DNA of 27,774 bases from NCBI GenBank assembly GCA_051453625.1, contig JBOZIK010000001.1:114695891-114723664 (forward strand), written 5' to 3'. Position 1 is the stretch's first letter. Every line of letters begins with the position of its first letter. Origin of the DNA: Welwitschia mirabilis. Lineage: Eukaryota; Gnetophyta; Gnetopsida; Welwitschiales. The notes beneath the pieces are model-generated. The model saw only the letters and a list, made by a program, of their open reading frames with translations. It made no database searches and was not told the origin of the DNA. The translations under genes and the position numbers were made by a program. Positions 10,401-20,729 of this stretch are shown piece by piece.

Positions 10401-11419
10401 TTTTTCAATTACTAGAGTCAGGTTATTTAAAAGCATGTTTTGGAGAAAAACTTCTTTACTAATAACATTTGGAAAATAACTTACTAAGAAATTCTTTTCT
10501 AAAAAAATATAAAATGTATTTCTATAGACTTATTTTTACAAATTTGTAGCCACAATTTTACTATGATAAAAATTTTTATGATAAAATTGTTTTGTATTAT
10601 ACTCTATTCTATTCACTTTTACTCTCCCCCAAATGTTAAATTTGACATTATTTGAATGCTAAAAAGAAGATATTAGTTATACTTAAGATTTTTGCATGAA
10701 CGTATTCTACCATAATTCAAGAATTTAAACATAAAAGAGCATAAGAAAGCATGACAGAGTAAAATTGTAGAGACAAAAGTAGAATTATTGATCTATTTCC
10801 CACTTAAAATAGGTAGAAATTCATACTTACTATTGTATTAAATTTACATGTTCAAGAAGTACATGAGAATTTTTAATGGAAAAAAATAGCTAGAAATGGA
10901 ATTGTTGCATATGTTGCTAATTCTAAAAAATAGAATGACATTGTGAAAAAGATAAAGATGTGAAAATTTGCTAACGTGGGTTAGATAAGATGGAATAGAG
11001 GTATTCATTAACTTGCAATAGAGTCATTAAGAATGAGGAGAGGGGTCATCGAGAATGAAGATGGGAGTCATCGAGAAAAAGTTTAAATAAAATGATTAAA
11101 GAATGAAAGATTATATTAAAGTTATAGCTACTCTTCACAATAGCAAGGTTAGACAAGGACCATCAAGAACTCTTAATTTCTTGATAAAGATTGTAGAATC
11201 TATTATGAAATCATCTAAAGAAGTTCAAAAGTGATCATTGAGGACTTTCAAGTTATTGATGAGATCCTTCGAATTCTTGCCACTTAAATCATAATTAAAT
11301 AAATAAGAATAGAGAAGTAGGATCATGCAAAAAAGTTATAGCAAAAGTCTCATGGGGGTCATCAAGAAGAAGACTCTACCTTTTAGAAGCAAATTCAAGA
11401 GGTAGAAGTTGAATTAACA
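10401..11419. other. Non-coding region between remnants
   Basis: No supported reading frame. The only structure seen is a three-copy 22-bp tandem repeat at 11021-11086 and several looser copies of its core (TCATC-AGAA) at 11158-11360. Confidence 0.4.
11021..11086 (+). repeat. 22-bp minisatellite, three copies
   Basis: The core AGTCATYRAGAA recurs with GTCAT at 11023, 11045 and 11067, that is, at an exact 22-base period. Copies 2 and 3 share GTCATCGAGAA exactly. Looser copies of the core appear at about 11158, 11238 and 11346. Confidence 0.65.
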
Positions 11420-11527
11420 TTTGGCTCAAAGCTTTGGATTTGGACTAGTATCAATCAACTCCATGAACTTGTATCTTAATGGCTTGGCTTGAAATCTAAC
11501 TCAAACTTTCAATTTTGGATTGGTGTT
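11420..11527 (+). repeat. Degenerate palindrome-bearing tandem repeat, left part (about 2 units)
   Basis: Two units begin with TTGGCTCAAAG (11421) and TTGGCTTGAAATC (11485), with the CTCAAA core at 11425 and 11500. They match the units at 21383-21790 on the other side of the LTR element. The array was split by insertion of the element at 11528. Confidence 0.65.
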
Positions 11528-11763
11528 TGTTGTGCTACAAACTTGTGATTATTTAATGGGGTTTTATGAGTTATTTTGTAGGATATTTGTACAGGTTTAG
11601 TTACAATTCTAAGGATTTTGGAGATTCAATAGAATATCTCAGAAATGTGTAATTCTTAGTGATATTTGAGGTATTCAAGGCACATTCTGATAAAGGAAGA
11701 TTACTAATAAAAGAAGGGCTAGCTTCTACTAACTTGAACATTAAAGAAGACCATTATACCCTA

Positions 11764-11779
11764 TGTCATCCAGATGACA
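11764..11779. repeat. Perfect 7-bp stem-loop in the 5' LTR
   Basis: TGTCATC, CA, GATGACA: a perfect inverted repeat with a two-base centre. It is followed by GGCAGGATAATG, a tail that is shared in blurred form with the other stem-loops of this element. Confidence 0.7.
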
Positions 11780-11959
11780 GGCAGGATAATGAAACTATTA
11801 GCTACTAATGTGGACTACTGAATTATCTGCTAAGTCATATTCTAAGTCAGCTTTTGTAATGTTTTATCATTCCTGACATCATTTAGATGATAATTAGGAT
11901 GACTCTGAGATGTAACTGACTCTAATAGCCAACCCTTGACTATTTCATCCATTTCTTTC

Positions 11960-11967
11960 TATAAATG
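11960..11967 (+). promoter_or_regulatory. TATA box in the 5' LTR
   Basis: TATAAATG lies about 430 bp into the LTR, after CTTTC and before a GTGTGCCC stretch. The same spot in the other LTR reads TATAAATA. A TATA box in mid-LTR is the usual U3/R layout. Activity is not implied. Confidence 0.5.
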
Positions 11968-12607
11968 AGTGTGCCCTACCAAAACTTCTATTTTTCATTT
12001 TCTGCTGTGTTTTACTATAAATAATCTTCCTTCAATTCTTCTTCTTATCTTTGTTACATTGGAAATTCTCATGATAGAAAATCTAAGGGTAGGAGATCCA
12101 TTTTAAATGTTGTAGAAAGACGTTCCGTTAGTGGATGGCTATGTATTCTTTATTGAGGTCTAGCTATTTTATAACCCAGATGTTTAATGACTTCTTAATA
12201 TAAATTCTATTTTCTTTATTACATATTAATTTATCTGATGATCCTTATGGTTTATGTTGCTCTTGATCTAGTAACAATTCATTAGGTGATATAGATCATC
12301 AGGGTAGTCTTTATTAAGGTAGAAAGCAAGTATGTATTTTAGTTTATTTTACATTGTATTTAGATTAGGTTGGATTCCCATTTGCATTGGATGTTTGTTT
12401 TTTTAAATTGTTATTTAGTTTTAATTTTCTCAATTCCTTGTAAATAGTAATCCAAGTCTCATCTCATAGTCTTCAATGAGAATACAACATTTAGGTTAAC
12501 TTCCACTTATAATAGTGTATTGTATTATGTGAGAAATGTATTTTATTTTATGAATGACATAATCCTTTTGATTATAAATGCTTAAAAAAATACACACTAT
12601 CATAAAT

Positions 12608-12625
12608 TGGCAGCATTGCTAGGGA
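12608..12625 (+). promoter_or_regulatory. Decayed tRNA-Asp primer-binding site
   Basis: TGGCAGCATTGCTAGGGA lies 5 bases after the LTR1 end. It matches 13 of 18 positions of TGGCGCCGTTGCCGGGGA, the complement of the plant tRNA-Asp 3' end used by Athila-type elements. Four of the five differences fall at the three CG dinucleotides of that sequence (CA, CA and TA now), as methyl-cytosine decay would give. Confidence 0.75.
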
Positions 12626-12972
12626 AGGCTACTAAGGAGTATGAGGGTTATCATCATTCAGGTGAGTATATTGGATTTTTGTTTGGTTATTTATCCATAG
12701 TGATATTGTATTTTAATTATAAACCATAAGTTTTCTGTTTGTAATTTCATTTTTTTTATTTTCATTTTTTAAGTTTTTTATTTTCAGTTCTCAGTTTTTA
12801 TTTTTTTTGATTTTTTGATTTTTCTATTCTTGGTTTTTTATAGTCTATAATATTAGTTATCATCTCCTCCATTGTCCTCATGACTAGGTGGACAACCACT
12901 TATTGTTTATTCTTTTTCCTTCTGTTTTTGAATTTTAGATTATAGTTTAATATGAGCATAATAATAATTTCA

Positions 12973-13008
12973 TCATCTTATTTATTATCTAGATGATTAG
13001 GAAGATGA
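12973..13008. repeat. Symmetrical stem-loop in the leader
   Basis: TCATCTT (12973-12979) pairs with AAGATGA (13002-13008) around the palindrome ATCTAGAT (12987-12994), with 7 unpaired bases on each side. The post-gap copy repeats it at about 13674-13710. Confidence 0.65.
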
Positions 13009-13411
13009 CAGCTTGTGTTTTTCTAGTTTTTGGCCTTTTTCTTGTTAGTTTCTATTTTTTGCTTTCTCTATTAGTTGGCCCTTCTGTTGTCCCTATAATA
13101 GATAGAATAATAATTTTATTTTCTGTTGTTCTCTGATTGTAGGATACTATGACATGATCAGTTTAGAAAAAGAAATATAAAAAAAAAGGGTTGATTCTAG
13201 AATAAAGTATCAAAAGAAGGATTGTTAGCTTCAAAATAAAATAAAAAATGCAATCTTTCGGTGCATACAATATCTTTTTCAAGTTCATTTTTTTAAAACA
13301 TTAAAATTTGATCATTATTTTGCACTTATATTCATGTTAAATTAGATTCTTTTTGTTCCACTCTTTTTAAAAATGAAAAATAATAAATGGAAAATTAGGG
13401 AAATTTTTAAT

Positions 13412-13511
13412 NNNNNNNNNNNNNNNNNNNNNNNNNNNNNNNNNNNNNNNNNNNNNNNNNNNNNNNNNNNNNNNNNNNNNNNNNNNNNNNNNNNNNNNNN
13501 NNNNNNNNNNN
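13412..13511. other. 100-N gap with duplicated flanks
   Basis: 12810-13411 and 13512-14113 are near identical (602 bp each, about 5 percent different by eye). Confidence 0.92.
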
Positions 13512-14110
13512 GTTTTTTGATTTTTCTATTCTTGGTTTTTTATAGTCTATAATAATAGTTATCATCTTCTCCATTGTTCTCATGACTAGGTGGACAACCG
13601 CTTATTTTTTATTCTTTTTCCTTCTATTTTTGAATTTTAGATTGTAGTTTTATATGAGCATAATAATAATTTCATCATCTTCTTTATTATCTAGATGATT
13701 AGGAAGATGACAGCTTGTGTTTTTCTAGTTTTTAGCTTTTTTCTTTGTTAGTTTCTATTTTTTTCTTTCTCTATTAGTTGGCCCTTCTGTTATCCCTATA
13801 ATAGATAGGACAACAATTTTATTTTCTATTGTTCTCTAATTGTAGGATACTATGACATGGTCAGTTTAGAAAAAGAAATATAAAAAAAAAGGTTGATTAT
13901 AGAATAAAGTATCAAAAGAAGGATTGTTAGCTTTAAAATAAAATAAAAAATGCAATCTTTCAATGCATACAATATCTTTTTCAAGTTCATTTTTTTAAAA
14001 CATTAAAACTTGATCATTATTTTGCACTTAGATTCATGTTAAATTAGATTCTTTTTTTTTCACTCTTTTTAAAAATGAAAAATAATACATGGAACCTTAG
14101 GAAAATTTTT

Positions 14111-15900
14111 AATTAAAGAAGGGGAAGTTTGAAAAAATCTGAAGATGATAGTAAGAAAACAATTTAAGAACTTCTTGTAGAAAGATGGATAACAACATAA
14201 AATGATGTTAAGCATAGGGATTTGGCCCATTCTCTTTTTAACCATATTATTATTACCCCTTTATTTTTCAAAATCCATATAGAAATAACAATGAAAATAT
14301 TAGGAATGCAACCTCATACAATCACTTTTATTCATCTCATTCATATCCCATGCATTACTATGAAGAAGAACCATTTCCCATTAATTACTATAGTGAAGAA
14401 AATGATTCAATGAAAGAAATAATGAAGACAATGATAAAAACCAACAAAATACCAATAAGAGCATAGAAAACAACCATAAAAAAAAAGAAAATTTGATTAA
14501 GATACTTTAACAAGTACTATTACAAAATCAAGGATCTCTTCTAATGTAAAGTCCTCAAATCCATTCTGCTTTATCTTACCTTACAAAAAATGAAGACAAC
14601 TTAGGAATGAATGATAATGATTCTTGCTTCTAAATAGAGAATGAAATGTTGGATCAAATCTCAACATCTTACCCATTAGGAAATAAGCAAAGGAGAGGAG
14701 CTAATAATTCAACTCTATCTTTCAATGAGGATGACCATTTGTTAGATGCTGAGATTGAAGTGTTAGAAACCCATTCATTAGATGAATAATACATTCATGA
14801 AAAATCTAAAAATTTCTTAATCTATGATATAAATAATGTTACATTTATCCTTCTAATAAAAATAACAACATGCAACAAGATGATGAGAATGGTGAAGAAG
14901 AAGAAGATGATGACATTAAAATATTAGATCATATCCCTTGTTTTCACATACTTTGTAGAGATGAAGAATCTCCACCTTTAAAAGAGCTCAAATTTTGAGA
15001 TTAATAGAGATAAGCATTAAGACTAAATCAATGTAAATAATTAACTTAACTTAAATAAGGATTATAGTTTAGAGTTAACAGACTTATTTAGAGAGGAAGA
15101 GGAGTCGAAGTAAGAAACATTAGAATATCTTTCATCACATAATAAAAACAATGACAAATTTCCTTTCTATAATCTTTCTAATGATCTTTTTGAGAAACCC
15201 ACCAACTTAAAAAAGAAAAATGATCCTTAACAAAATGAAAAAGGACCAAGATACAATCAATAATAAAGAAGAGGGAGATATGATTAATAAAGGAAGAATT
15301 CAATNNNNNNNNNNNNNNNNNNNNNNNNNNNNNNNNNNNNNNNNNNNNNNNNNNNNNNNNNNNNNNNNNNNNNNNNNNNNNNNNNNNNNNNNNNNNNNNN
15401 NNNNACTTTCCTTTCTATAATATTTCTAATGATCTTTTTGAGAAATCCACCAACTTAAAAAAGAAAAATGATCCTTAAAAAAATGAAAAAGGAGCAAGAT
15501 ACAATCAATAATAAAGAAGAGGGAGATATGATCAATAAAGGAAGAATTCAATCCAGTAACTTTCCAAATCACATTCTTGTCCTTAAAAATAATGAACCAC
15601 ATCATCTTAAGGACTTGAGTTCAAAAATCTCCCAACCTCTTCCTTTTAAAACCTCATGGGGTATCAAAAGTGACATCTTTTCATCATTTATAAAGCCAAC
15701 TCTACCTTGCACTTTCATTGATTATTCTTTTCAAAAACAAAATTTGGAATATTTTGGAACTCTTAATTGAAGAAAACCATACCTTCTTGATACCAATTCA
15801 TTTTTAAAATTAAATGTTAAAGAGATTCTTAGGTATGTAAAACCTATCTTAATCACTCATCCTAAGAAGCTTCTTACAATCCTTAAATCTTAAATAATAC
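14111..15900 (+). pseudogene. Broken acidic gag-like region of the non-autonomous element
   Basis: Several plus-strand fragments share a strongly acidic, Asn/Tyr-rich style. One holds YYEEEPFPINYYSEEND near 14360-14410; an open frame at 14647-14790 contains SFNEDDHLLDAEIEVLETHS; then comes a run of Glu/Asp codons near 14895-14920; and an open frame at 15468-15770 ends in LEYFGTLN. They are separated by stops and shifts and interrupted by a 100-N gap at 15305 that duplicates 148 bp. Position after the leader suggests a Gag-like or element-specific protein, and a DDDIEILD-like phrase also occurs in the gag tail at the left edge of the window. No zinc knuckle, protease or RT motif was seen. Identity is uncertain. 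Confidence 0.45.
15305..15404. other. 100-N gap with duplicated flanks
   Basis: 15157-15304 and 15405-15552 are near identical (148 bp each). Confidence 0.92.
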
Positions 15901-16495
15901 CTTCCATGTTCAATATCAAGCTCTGAATGCAATTTATATTCAAATCCTTCATATCATGAGTTTTATAGAAGTTTGTTTTTCCATGAGTTGTATGAATTTT
16001 TTGTCTCTTATATTAATTATTATGGAAACAAAATGTTATGTGCTCATGCAAACTGAAAAAAGCCTTATTTTCTTCTTACTAAAAATTGACACCATAGAAA
16101 ACATTTTAAAAATCCTTTAAAATCGTCCTTGAAAAAAGTTCCTTCTCACATGCCTTTTATAATGATACTCAAGATTTACAAATCTTTTAAAAGAGATTAT
16201 TTTTCAATGATACTTCTCACTCCTTATACTCTTATTTAAATTCTAAAATTTGCACTGTCAAAGTTTTATCTTTCTAGTCTCTCTTAGTATAATTGAATTT
16301 ACTTAAAAATGATTGCATACATTTCATGTTTTATCAATTTCTTAACATTTGATTTGGATCTTATTTCTCTAAAAGAATGCAAAATAAATATTATACTTTC
16401 TTTCTTTCTTTTTAATAAATGTGTGAGGTATATTTTAGGATGGAATAAAAATTTTCTTGCTCTACTGTTACCTTTTTGACTTTGATCTCATTTTT

Positions 16496-16595
16496 NNNNN
16501 NNNNNNNNNNNNNNNNNNNNNNNNNNNNNNNNNNNNNNNNNNNNNNNNNNNNNNNNNNNNNNNNNNNNNNNNNNNNNNNNNNNNNNNNNNNNNNN
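16496..16595. other. 100-N gap with duplicated flanks
   Basis: 16109-16495 and 16596-16998 are near identical; the right copy has about 16 extra bases near its end. Confidence 0.9.
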
Positions 16596-17168
16596 AAAAT
16601 CCTTTAAAATCATCCTTGAAAAAAGTTCCTTCTCACATGTCTTTTACAATGATACTCAAGATTTACAAAGCTTTAATAAGAGATTATTTTTCAATGATAC
16701 TTCTCACTCCTTTAACTCTTATTTAAATTCTAAAATTTGCACTTTCAAAGTTTTATCTTTCTATTCTCTCTTAGTATAATTGATTTTACTTAATAAATGA
16801 TTGTGTACATTTCATGTTTTATCAATTGCTTAACATTTGATTTGGATCTTATTTCTCTAAAAGAACACAAAATAAATCTTATACTTTCTTTCTTTCTTTT
16901 TAATAAATGTGTGAGTTAGATTTTAGGATGGAATAAAAATTTTCTTGCTCTGCTGTTACCTTTTTAACTTTTATGATTTTGACTTTGATCTTATTTTTAG
17001 TTTTTGTTTTTAATTTCTATTTACAGTTTGTGTTTTCTATTTTAGCAATAATAATATGTCATTTCGTCTATCGTTTCCAGGATAGTCAGGATGATAAAAT
17101 CTGTCTTTTTGTTCTATTTTTAGTTTTTTGCTTTGCTAAACTTTTGTGTCTATTTCTTTTTCTCGTCT

Positions 17169-17210
17169 CTATCATCCATATGATTGTCTAGACAATGAGA
17201 AAGATGATAG
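17169..17210. repeat. 42-bp symmetrical stem-loop
   Basis: CTATCATC (17169-17176) pairs with GATGATAG (17203-17210). The centre is a perfect 14-base palindrome, ATTGTCTAGACAAT (17183-17196), and the two are separated by 6 unpaired bases on each side. Confidence 0.7.
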
Positions 17211-17716
17211 TAAGTTAATAAATGATTTTAGCTTTCTATTATTTTAAAAAAATACGTTTTTATGTATCTGTTGAAATTTCTGATTTGACCGCTTAAAAAT
17301 TTCAAGAAGTTAATGGGCAAAGTTTGGGAATTATTCAAGCCAATTATTTGAACTTTTTATTAGCTTTTTTCTTTAGAGGTCATTATGAAATTACTTGATC
17401 ATCCTTCAAACTTGACTTATGTATTTATTTCTATGATGAGTCTTTAACATAGGCACTTTAGTGGTAATATTGGACTTAGCAAATCTTAAGAAATTCAAAT
17501 GTCTATGAACTTTGGTTTGAAGGAAGATGCTTTATTTTTGATGTTTTTCTTAATAGTGAAAAGGTATTAGATTATTTAAGGGTGTTCTCTTCTGTTTTCA
17601 TTTTATAACTTCATCTTTATCTTTTGGAGTGTTTGGTTATGTGAAATTTTTTTATTGTAAATAAAAAAGGTAAAAAATGAAATAATACCATGATGTTTTA
17701 TCTTTATAATATTTCA

Positions 17717-17816
17717 NNNNNNNNNNNNNNNNNNNNNNNNNNNNNNNNNNNNNNNNNNNNNNNNNNNNNNNNNNNNNNNNNNNNNNNNNNNNNNNNNNNN
17801 NNNNNNNNNNNNNNNN
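17717..17816. other. 100-N gap with duplicated flanks
   Basis: 17289-17716 and 17817-18248 are near identical (about 430 bp). Confidence 0.92.
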
Positions 17817-18331
17817 CCACTTAAAAATTTCAAGAAGTTAATGAGCAAAGTTTGGGAATTATTCAAGCCAATTATTTGAACTTTTTCTTAGCTTTTTTCT
17901 TTGGAGGTCATTATGAAATTACTTGATCATCCTTCAAACTTGACTTATGTATTTATTTCTATGATGAGTCTTTGACATAGGCACTTTAGTGGTAATATTG
18001 GACTTAGCAAATCTTAAGACATTCAAATGTCTATGAACTTTGGTTTGAAGGAAGATGCTTTATTTTTGATGTTTTTCTTAATAGTAAAAAGATCTTAGAT
18101 TATTTAAGGGTGTTCTCTTCTGTTTTTATTTTATAACTTCATCTTTATCTTTTGGAGTGTTTAGTCATGTGGAATTTTTTTTATTGTAAATAAAAAAAAG
18201 GTAGAAAAGTGAAGTAATACCATGACGTTTTCTCTTTATAATATTTCAAAAACATGGTCATTATGATGTCCACAAGAAGTCCACTAGAAGGTCAGTTGGT
18301 TATGCTTCGTGGATCCTTACTTCTCTGATTA

Positions 18332-18938
18332 NNNNNNNNNNNNNNNNNNNNNNNNNNNNNNNNNNNNNNNNNNNNNNNNNNNNNNNNNNNNNNNNNNNNN
18401 NNNNNNNNNNNNNNNNNNNNNNNNNNNNNNNNNNNNNNNNNNNNNNNNNNNNNNNNNNNNNNNNNNNNNNNNNNNNNNNNNNNNNNNNNNNNNNNNNNNN
18501 NNNNNNNNNNNNNNNNNNNNNNNNNNNNNNNNNNNNNNNNNNNNNNNNNNNNNNNNNNNNNNNNNNNNNNNNNNNNNNNNNNNNNNNNNNNNNNNNNNNN
18601 NNNNNNNNNNNNNNNNNNNNNNNNNNNNNNNNNNNNNNNNNNNNNNNNNNNNNNNNNNNNNNNNNNNNNNNNNNNNNNNNNNNNNNNNNNNNNNNNNNNN
18701 NNNNNNNNNNNNNNNNNNNNNNNNNNNNNNNNNNNNNNNNNNNNNNNNNNNNNNNNNNNNNNNNNNNNNNNNNNNNNNNNNNNNNNNNNNNNNNNNNNNN
18801 NNNNNNNNNNNNNNNNNNNNNNNNNNNNNNNNNNNNNNNNNNNNNNNNNNNNNNNNNNNNNNNNNNNNNNNNNNNNNNNNNNNNNNNNNNNNNNNNNNNN
18901 NNNNNNNNNNNNNNNNNNNNNNNNNNNNNNNNNNNNNN
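18332..18938. other. 607-N gap
   Basis: The length is not a round number and no duplicated flanks were seen, so this looks like a gap of estimated size with really missing sequence. Confidence 0.85.
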
Positions 18939-19883
18939 AATAAAGTTGTAATAAAATTTAAGGATACAAAATTAGTGGTGTTCCTAGTGGCATGAAAAGC
19001 ATTTCTTATTTCCTAGTGTCTTAGCCTTTCCACATGATTATTTCATTTCTTGAGATTTAGGTGTTGGTTTTGAGATGTTGGTAGGTAAGTTCATTCTTGA
19101 GCAATTCTTTGATCTGATCATTCATTGTCTAAAAAACTTCTTTTTAGCATCATCATAACCACTACCTTATCGAATTGAATTTTTTATATATTAAGTCATA
19201 TATTTTCACATCAAGTAATGTTATGATTTCTTTCATGGGAGTCTGCTAGGTTAAAATTTCTGATAGTTAGGCTATCGTTTTATGTTATCTTATATTTATT
19301 CTTTCTATTTTCTTTTGTTGTTAGGTTAGTTATTTCAAAGTCATTGCCATATTTTCTTATCATTTTAATGCTTTCCTTGTTCAATCTTCAATAAAAATTT
19401 GATTTATTACTTAGATAAGTTTTCTTAATAATTTTGTGATGTTTATTTTTAGAATTTTGGTGTTGTAAACACTGCTCATAATCATTTGGTGATGAAACAT
19501 TTTTATTATCCTCTCTTTTCTTCACTTGTTAGAATATTTCATACATCCATATTTTTCAAATATGAGCTATAATTTTACTTAGTTTTTCACTTAGTTTAGA
19601 AAATGTTATCCAATTTTAAAAACACCCCTTATCTGCATTCTCATTCATGTTTTCATTCTTTGCTTTATTTTCCAATACATGATGTATTATTTTTTCTTTG
19701 GGAGGCATAGGACCCATTTTCATGGCTTATTTTCATAATTTTTAAGTTATTTTAGATCTTTCATGACATAAAATTTTAATTTTTTTTAATACACATTATG
19801 CATTACTTATTATTTATCTATGTCATGTGTTTTATGAGCCTATTTTAAAATTTTCAGATTGATTTTTTGTAAAACAAATTAGA
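18939..19883. other. Segment of the non-autonomous element isolated between two N runs
   Basis: This stretch lies between the 607-N and 22-N gaps, just before LTR2. It has no plus-strand gene but holds a minus-strand coding-like trace, so it may be a nested insertion or an antisense gene of the element. Confidence 0.4.
19215..19723 (-). pseudogene. Unidentified antisense reading-frame remnant inside the element
   Basis: On the minus strand an ATG at 19723 opens a short frame with MPPKEKIIHHVLEN and onward to about 19625. After frame changes, one frame from about 19525 down to 19215 stays readable for about 104 codons with only two stops. It is rich in Lys, Asn, Ser and His (phrases such as NDYEQCLQHQNSKN and IRKYGNDFEITN). 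No catalytic or metal-binding motif was recognised and I do not assign a family. The orientation is opposite to the host element. An antisense ORF is known from some Tat-lineage elements, but I have no specific match. It could also be a nested fragment or chance in AT-rich DNA. Confidence 0.3.
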
Positions 19884-19905
19884 NNNNNNNNNNNNNNNNN
19901 NNNNN
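19884..19905. other. 22-N gap
   Basis: Short sized gap, about 40 bp before the 3' LTR. No duplicated flanks were seen. Confidence 0.85.
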
Positions 19906-20138
19906 TGGTTTGTATTAGGGATTGATAAAAGATAAGTGGGAGGCTATATTGCACTATCAATTTGTGGTTATTTGATAGGTTTTATGAGTTGTTTTATAAG
20001 ATATTTGTACAGGCTTAGATACAATTCTAAAGATTTTGGAGATTCAATAGAAAATCTTAGAAATGTATAATTCTTAGTGATATTTGATGCATTTAAGATA
20101 CATTCTGATACTCATGGATATGAAGGAAGATTACTAAT

Positions 20139-20238
20139 NNNNNNNNNNNNNNNNNNNNNNNNNNNNNNNNNNNNNNNNNNNNNNNNNNNNNNNNNNNNNN
20201 NNNNNNNNNNNNNNNNNNNNNNNNNNNNNNNNNNNNNN
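20139..20238. other. 100-N gap with duplicated flanks, inside the 3' LTR
   Basis: 20057-20138 and 20239-20320 are near identical (82 bp each). Confidence 0.92.
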
Positions 20239-20559
20239 TTAGAAATGTATAATTCTTAGTGATATTTGAGGCATTTAAGATACATTCTGATACTCATGGC
20301 TATGAAGGAAGATTACTAATAAAAAAAGGGCTAGGTTCTACTAACTTAGACATTAAAGAAGACCATCATTCCCTATGTTGTTCAAATGATAGTCAAGATA
20401 ATAACACTATTAATTACTAATGTGGATTGTTGAATCATCTACTAAGTTAGCTCTTAAGTCACCTTTTATAATGTATTATTGTTTGGACGATACTCAGGAT
20501 AACACTAACATGTAACCAACTCTGATAATTAACCCTTGACAATTTTATTCCCTTTTTTC

Positions 20560-20567
20560 TATAAATA
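20560..20567 (+). promoter_or_regulatory. TATA box in the 3' LTR
   Basis: TATAAATA, in the same place as in the 5' LTR. It appears again at 20740-20747 because the sequence is repeated across the gap at 20630-20729. Confidence 0.45.
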
Positions 20568-20629
20568 AGAGCATCTCATCATGCCTTCTATTTTTTATTT
20601 TCTATTGTATTTTCTTATAAATAAGTCCC

Positions 20630-20729
20630 NNNNNNNNNNNNNNNNNNNNNNNNNNNNNNNNNNNNNNNNNNNNNNNNNNNNNNNNNNNNNNNNNNNNNNN
20701 NNNNNNNNNNNNNNNNNNNNNNNNNNNNN
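20630..20729. other. 100-N gap with duplicated flanks, inside the 3' LTR
   Basis: 20550-20629 and 20730-20809 are near identical (80 bp each). Confidence 0.92.

Larger units (their letters stand above)
11528..12602 (+). repeat. 5' LTR of the non-autonomous element
   Basis: It starts TGTTGTGC and ends CTATCA, the usual TG...CA ends. It aligns along its length with 19947-21382, for example at the blocks ATATTTGTACAGG, GATTTTGGAGATTCAATAG, GGAAGATTACTAATAAAA and TTTATGTTGC. It holds two stem-loop motifs (11764-11779, 11875-11903) and a TATA box at 11960. Confidence 0.85.
12626..14110 (+). other. Leader region of the non-autonomous element
   Basis: T-rich, non-coding sequence between the primer site and the gag-like remnant. 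It holds stem-loop motifs at 12872-12895, 12973-13008 and 13087-13110. The 602 bp at 12810-13411 are repeated at 13512-14113 beyond a 100-N gap, so the real leader is about 780 bp. Confidence 0.55.
15901..18331 (+). other. Non-coding 3' half of the non-autonomous element
   Basis: Long T-rich stretch without pol motifs in any frame. It is inflated by two gap duplications (16109-16495 repeated at 16596-16998; 17289-17716 repeated at 17817-18248). It contains two stem-loop motifs (17064-17096, 17169-17210) and the block TACCATGATGTTTTATCT at 17686 (again at 18218), which the other two elements share. Confidence 0.5.

Noticed and set aside
16381-16415. CTTT microsatellite (repeated TTTC near 16400 and 16887)
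   Set aside because: Only three to four repeat units in T-rich sequence, and the second copy is due to a gap duplication.
16973-17191. Plus-strand hydrophobic frame of 72 codons
   Set aside because: It is the translation of a T-rich tract that includes the stem-loop region and looks like a membrane segment only because of poly-T content.
18309-18995. A 228-codon open frame
   Set aside because: Almost all of it is the 607-N gap; no evidence for coding.
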